A DNA stretch of 57,817 bases from Wuchereria bancrofti (lineage: Eukaryota > Nematoda > Chromadorea > Rhabditida > Onchocercidae), in assembly GCA_005281725.1 (NCBI GenBank), contig SSBO01000011.1, forward strand, positions 626,310-684,126, written 5' to 3'. The notes below the pieces were generated by a model. That model ran no database searches. It was not told the origin of the DNA and saw only the letters and a program-made list of their open reading frames with translations. Position 1 is the first letter of the stretch. Each line of letters starts with the position of its first letter. Below are positions 53,161-57,817 of this stretch, piece after piece. A program made the position numbers and the translations under genes.

Positions 53161-53166
53161 TTTATT
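53161..53166 (-). promoter_or_regulatory. poly(A) signal of the Cys-rich secreted protein gene
   Basis: AATAAA on the minus strand, 41 nt after the TAA at 53207, a usual distance for a short nematode 3' UTR. Confidence 0.5.
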
Positions 53167-53206
53167 TCATATCAGTGAAAAAGGAAATCATAAAGTACGA
53201 TGGATT

Positions 53207-53971
53207 TTATTTTGTTAGTTTGAGTAAACTTCGAGGAATTTTTGGACATATATTGCCACATTTCAGAAGCATGCATAAACGAATCAAATGTAATGTATCC
53301 AATGCTTCCTGTTCATCTTTTTGACCTGGTATATGCCCGAGATTATTTGTTGCTGCCTAAATAATTTCACTAAAATTAATTTTTTTTTTTCCTTTTGAAA
53401 TTTTTTTCTTTTCATAGTTGCATAATAAATAATTAAAACTTATATAATAAAGAAAATATTTAGCTTTATCTAAAGATATGAAAGGATTTAAATGCTATAT
53501 CATCGTTATATTTTTATTTTTAATTCATGCTAAAATTATTACTGATAATATTTCACAAATGATAAAACTGACATTTGCAATATCGTGCCAACACGTTATT
53601 TTGCAACACTGACAAATACTTTTCCCATTTTGTTTTACAGAACAAGCGTTTGTTGATGCATCAAACCCAAATTCTAGAAATATAATTCATTTTGGATAAG
53701 TTTGAAAATTGAAATATATTTTGAAATTGATTGTGACATTATTAATTTAGATGCATCTATTTATTTGTCTCACACATTTCAAATAGAAAATGATAGTTTT
53801 GAAATTTTTGATTGAAATTTTTAAAGTTCTACTAATTCCAGTTGCATAATTCTCATCAAGCAGGCCAATTTAAATTTCATATTATAAGTCAAACGAAAGA
53901 TTCTTACCTGTAAAAGCTAATAAGTTTGTCATCAAAGGTGCCATTAATGTCAATAAGAAATGTACTTGCAT
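53207..53971 (-). CDS. secreted cysteine-rich small protein, unrecognised family
   Basis: Three minus-strand exons: 53908-53971, 53573-53673 and 53207-53356, totalling 315 nt (104 residues plus TAA). The splice sites are ACAG|GTAAGAAT, TTTCTAG|AATTTGGG, AAAT|GTCAGTTT and ATTATTTAG|GCAGC. Phases 1 and 0 match. Residues 1-22 (MQVHFLLTLMAPLMTNLLAF...) look like a signal peptide. The mature part has eight cysteines with spacing C-x9-C-x-C-C-x3-C-x33-C-x4-C-x3-C, in two clusters (ICQCCKITCW, and RLCMLLKCGNIC) joined by a charged linker encoded in exon 3 (GQKDEQEALD). Four disulfides are possible. A TATA-like TTATATAAG lies about 50 nt upstream (54019-54028). It does not match saposin, Kunitz or ShK spacing as I know them. 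No function is assigned. It is probably a secreted nematode protein. Confidence 0.65.
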
Positions 53972-54579
53972 TATTTTGCTTCAATACCAAAATACTAATA
54001 AATTGTAAAATTCAAAACTTATATAATAATGATTCTTCTTTTTTTTGTGAATGAACTAAAATTGATCTTTAGAACACACAGTTAGAATTAAAACTAGATT
54101 ACAGTTAGAATTAAAACTAGATTTTAGCACTAAAAAAAGTAGAATACTAATTAAGAATTAAGCTGTTCTATATTAATGTTAGAAAAATAATATTATACAG
54201 TGTATTTCTTTCTTGCTAGGAATTAATTATTAAGAAGTAATTAATTGACCAATCTATGGGAAAATCATTTAAGAATCCCAAAAATTATTGTTTAAGCTTT
54301 CAAACTATCTTACAATTATTTAGAGGCTTATTAATGGGGAATTGATGTTTGTTATATCGAAATGCAATAAATAATTAGATTGTATGATATGTGATGGATC
54401 AATTTGATTTTATTTATTTATAATTTCAAATAGTTTTTACAATTCATATTTCTCTACATATACTCAGAAAATATGGAAAATTGATTAAAATTATCGATTA
54501 AATTTCAATTTTTAAACCTAAATCTTAATTTGAAACAGTAAAAGAGCTTTGGAGAAAAAATATAGAGAAACTTAATTAA

Positions 54580-54674
54580 ATGGTGCTACTATTACTTATG
54601 GAAAACTATGAAAGGCTAGTTTTAAGAAGGCGTGAAAAAGTTTTTAAGAAAAAAAAAAAGTCATCGTTGAAGAT
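54580..54674 (+). CDS. candidate first exon or short ORF, unidentified
   Basis: ATG opens a 32-codon frame (MVLLLLMENYERLVLRRREK, then Lys-rich) that either stops at TAA or leaves at AAGAT|GTAAGAAGG. It has a short hydrophobic start followed by a basic stretch. No partner exon is assured. Joining it to 56950 would change that exon's frame. Confidence 0.2.
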
Positions 54675-56949
54675 GTAAGAAGGAATCTGATGAAAATTTT
54701 AACGATTTGCTTCAAATTAGACAAACTTTCTTTTTTCTAATATATTAATGGACAAAAAAAGAAGTGAAATGAATTTTAAATTTTTGAAATCAAATAATTC
54801 TTATTGAAATTAGAAGGAAATTTATAATTGTTAATAATGAATAAGATATAAGATAACAAAAGCCAGCAATATGCCTTTATGTATTATTTTAATGACCTCA
54901 AAAATGTTGATTAAAGAGACAAGTTTAAAATCTCAAAATGTCATCCATTCCTTAATGATAATCTTGAAAACATGACACTTTACTTGAAACTTCAGTTTTT
55001 TTCTTATTCTGTTAAAAAATTATTTTGAAAATTTTACTTTATTATTATTATCATTATTATTATTAAAGTAACAAAAAGAAAAAATGACGACACACTATTA
55101 ATAAAACGAAAGTTTATGAAAAGAAAGGAAAATTAATGCTAAAAGCTCTAATACAGTTCAAAAAACAAAAAAAAAAAAAAGAGTAGTTCCACATTCCACT
55201 TTTAGACAGCTATAAAAAAAAAGAAACATCAACATTTATAATTTTTTTTTTTTTAATAACACGAAATAAAATCCATAAAACATTTCATTTGGCTAAATAA
55301 ATTTACAATTAAGTTAAAAGAAAAAATAAAAAAAAAACGTCGTGGTTTACACCATTAATGAAAATTTTATGAAGAAATAAATTACGAAATGCTATTTATA
55401 AATTTCAATAAACCATATACATTCATGCTCTAATATTCATTTTAACTCATCATCATTCACTGAAATAAATATTATTATCGATAAAATAATTGCTGCAGAT
55501 GTGCATTCACTGTTAAGAAGTAAAATAGAATGTTTTTTTTTTTCTTTGTCCTTTTTTATTTTAAATCAAATCGATAAACTTTTAGATATTATGCGAGTTA
55601 ATCAGTTGGTAAACTTTTAGATATACTAGAAATTACTTTAAAAAAAACCTATTTATAAAATTGTGAAATTTGAAATGTCAGTTGAGAATTTATTTTGAAG
55701 CATTTTTTTATATGCTTTTTCTTTATACGATAATTCTATCAGCAGAGATTTATATGCAATATATAATCACATATATATACATATTTTTTATATGACACAA
55801 GCGCCCATGTTAAATGGAAAAATCCATTTTAATCGGATTAAGCATAAATCGGATTAAGAATTAAAATTTAAGAAATTTTTTTCAAGATTGAAAATTCTTT
55901 TATAAATGTTTTTTTTTTTTCATAAATTTTTTTTTTATAAATTTTATTTATGCACAATTTAAATTTCATAGATGGTTAATGGGAAAAGAAGGAAGAATAC
56001 TTCTGTAATAAAAGTTGTCAAACATTTTTCTTTTTTTTTGTTTTTTGACTATTCTTTAAATTGAATTAAACTTCTAGGAAAAATAAAATATTTCACGAAA
56101 GTTGATTTAGTTTCATTACGCCTTCCTTTTTTTTCGAAAATTCACCATTTTAATAAACCAAATATATTAATTTTCCAAACATAAATGAATGAATCTTTTT
56201 TTTTTTGAATAATTTAGGAAAAAATTAAGCAAAGATGAATAACAACTGAAAATGATGTAACTGTAGGTAAACATCAAAAATAATGACAAAGAAATTTTAT
56301 TAAATTTGAAATCAACCCTTGTTGATAGAAAACAATCAAGTAGAAAATATTTTATTACAATATATATTTTCTTAACTATAATTGTTATTCATAATTACTG
56401 GTGTGTATATCAATTTTGTTTAAAATTGAAACTTTTATATCAACAACAGAAATTTTTCCCTACAAAATAATATGTGAAATGAAGATTGGATTTATTTTTG
56501 TTAAATCATTGATTTATAAAGAAAGTGCGGGAAAAGATGATAAACTTTATTGGTTTTTTCTATCTTCAGTACATTCATTTTGGATTGTATAACTAAGTCA
56601 TGCTTGACTAATCAAAACTTCACTATTATATTTCATTGTAGATGTTATAATTGTTCATATTGCTGATAAAACTAGCAAAAGAAACTAGAAAATAACTTTT
56701 ATAATTTGAATCAGCAAATACTTATAATTCAATGAAAGATATTTTTATTGATAATAAATGGAAAGTTCATGAAACAAAACACTTAGCAATTTAGGTAACG
56801 AGTCACAGTATAATATGACATTCAGTTACTTCAGCAATTCTTCTCTATAACTGGAAAGACTTTAAAATTTAAAAGAACTTTTGAAATTTGAAAATAAAGC
56901 TTATAAACTATCAAAATTTTCATTTTCAATTTTATTCTCATTTTTTCAG

Positions 56950-57069
56950 GATTTTCTGTATCTATCCATTGATTTCTTGCACTTTAACGACTACCTTCAG
57001 AAATGTGTTTCGTTTATAAACATAAACTCACATAATTGTAGAAAAGTCAAAAATCAAAATAAAATGTGA
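56950..57069 (+). CDS. candidate terminal exon, unidentified
   Basis: TCATTTTTTCAG at 56949 is an ideal nematode acceptor. In phase 0 it is followed by 39 open codons (DFLYLSIDFLHFNDYLQKCV and a basic, Asn-rich end) and TGA. An AATAAA overlaps the last codons. A second frame is open for 22 codons. Upstream exons were not found. Confidence 0.27.
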   Translation, partial: DFLYLSIDFLHFNDYLQKCVSFININSHNCRKVKNQNKM

Positions 57070-57230
57070 AATGTGGCAAAATGTGTCCATATACTACTAC
57101 TAAAACTTTTTTAAACATAAGAAATTTCAAGGCTTCAGATTTGAAATCGATTTTTTAAATCCGCAAGAAGACGATATGGTAATAATGTAAACTTTTCCAG
57201 TGAGAATTTAGAGAGGATTAAAATACTAAT

Positions 57231-57466
57231 TTAAACTTTTCTTGCACTTTTTAATTTCTTCCACTTTTTTCGTTTTTCGATCTGTAAGTAGTTGTAAAGA
57301 CAAATTTAATAACTCTTTCTTACAGCTCTGCTTCCTTGCGAAACAAAGTAGGTTTCCTTCCTTGACAGTTCAGATCGTTGACTTCTTTGCCTTCGATACT
57401 GGTAGATTCTCGAATCTGTACTGGTTCCGTTCTGTGTACGTGTACTGTGGGAATCTTCGTGAAATA
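57231..57466 (-). CDS. candidate 3' exons of a basic protein, unidentified
   Basis: On the minus strand a 47-codon frame (57466 to 57324) rich in Arg, Gln and Ser (for example DSRIYQYRRQRSQRSELSRK) ends at GCT|GTAAGAAAG. After a 42-nt intron ending CTACTTACAG it continues as IEKRKKWKKLKSARKV and TAA at 57231. No ATG precedes it in the island, and its start abuts the SL1-like sequence. The plus strand also has a GTAAGT...TTCTTACAG intron at the same place, but the plus protein is aromatic and less natural. Confidence 0.27.
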
Positions 57467-57481
57467 CTTTATTATTCAAAC

Positions 57482-57503
57482 CTCAAACTTGGGTAGTTAA
57501 ACC
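57482..57503 (-). ncRNA. SL1-like spliced-leader sequence (SL RNA relic or retrocopied mRNA end)
   Basis: On the minus strand, GGTTTAACTACCCAAG plus TTTGAG matches the 22-nt nematode SL1 leader except for C instead of T at position 8. It is followed by GTTTGAA, so a GT donor is present, but the next 100 nt show no Sm-site (AATTTTTG) and no recognisable SL RNA body. I saw no 5S rRNA gene beside it. It may be an SL RNA pseudogene, a divergent SL gene, or the 5' end of a trans-spliced mRNA copied back into the genome. Confidence 0.6.
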
Positions 57504-57750
57504 ACAGATTAACATTAAAAATTATACAACATTACAATAACGAGCTGATACATAACACACGAATATAACTTAATTATAAAACATTTAAAGATGTAAGCAA
57601 GCTAGACACTTCCCAACCGAGCCATACCATTACAAGATACTATAAATGGCTTTGTAAGGAAGAAAATTGGGAGGGATTTTTTGGATGTTAAGGTTACAAA
57701 GTAGATTAAAATCACTTAAAACAGTAATCTTTGTTCATTACATCATAGCT

Positions 57751-57765
57751 TCGCCATTGTGGCGA
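57751..57765. other. short GC-rich hairpin
   Basis: TCGCCA-TTG-TGGCGA forms a 6-bp stem with a 3-base loop, inside an unusually GC-rich patch (57749-57781). Plus-strand frames across it are open in two phases, so it could be part of an exon. Confidence 0.5.
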
Positions 57766-57810
57766 CACTCCCGACTCGAGAAATAGTAGCAAGCTAAATG
57801 ACTGAACTTG

Positions 57811-57817
57811 TTTTCAG
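57811..57817 (+). other. candidate splice acceptor at the right edge
   Basis: The window ends exactly on TTTTCAG, the nematode acceptor consensus. A plus-strand exon may begin at the next base, outside the window. Confidence 0.35.

Larger units (their letters stand above)
53972..57230. other. AT-rich intergenic DNA with exon-like islands
   Basis: It contains a 23-bp tandem pair (54079-54124, GTTAGAATTAAAACTAGATT), a doubled AAATCGGATTAAG (about 55837-55860), and two plus-strand candidate exons listed separately (54580, 56950). Another island at about 56756-56850 is open on both strands (plus NESQYNMTFSYFSNSSL; minus LNVILYCDSLPKLLSVLF), so it is not assigned. Confidence 0.55.

Noticed and set aside
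54893..55019. Plus frame RDKFKISKCHPFLNDNLENM as an exon
   Set aside because: No acceptor with a T-rich tract and no donor; open by chance length.
57242..57496. 84-codon plus-strand frame
   Set aside because: Very aromatic and hydrophobic, and it includes an intron-like GTAAGT...TTACAG. The antisense reading looks more like protein. Not fully excluded.

Overview
The window looks like an AT-rich (about 80% A+T by eye, not computed), intron-rich and gene-poor nematode contig. Three things point to a nematode. A minus-strand sequence at 57482-57503 matches the spliced leader SL1 at 21 of 22 positions. The splice acceptors are short and T-rich (TTTCAG, TTTTAG, AATTTAG), without a long separate polypyrimidine tract. 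The tRNA is eukaryotic. A spirurid or filarial worm is a reasonable guess, but no species marker is visible. It is a draft assembly with N runs at 14353, 17180-17737, 33054-33201 and 45012-45346.

One gene is well supported on the plus strand. A nine-exon model at 31248-41968 joins in phase into 704 codons and ends in a BAH domain of the BAHD1 / Drosophila winged-eye type, so it is probably a chromatin reader. It has low-complexity Asn and Ser tracts, a 4.7 kb intron 2, a GC-AG last intron, and a first intron that opens with a tandem array of copies of its own 5' splice site. A second, small gene lies on the minus strand at 53207-53971. Its three in-phase exons give a 104-residue secreted protein with eight cysteines in the mature part and no family I recognise. 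A tRNA-His(GTG) gene sits at 51028-51099.

The rest is AT-rich intergenic DNA with many repeats. From left to right: a palindromic 27-bp minisatellite at the left edge, a nearly perfect 2.45 kb head-to-tail tandem duplication (4947-9849), a TCA-triplet array (10322-10776), ATT arrays near 19.3 and 20 kb, an 11-copy 45-bp array (23138-23632), a 171-bp duplication near 30.3 kb, and an AAT array at 52.8 kb. Several short islands look like exons or small ORFs (15857, 27768, 29646, 45755, 52265-53125, 54580, 56950, 57231-57466). They are listed with low confidence because short open frames on both strands are common in such DNA. No operon, virus or CRISPR array was seen, and the supported genes show no shared pathway. 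The most unusual signals are the splice-donor array in intron 1, the isolated SL1-like sequence at the right edge, and the Cys-rich secreted-peptide gene.
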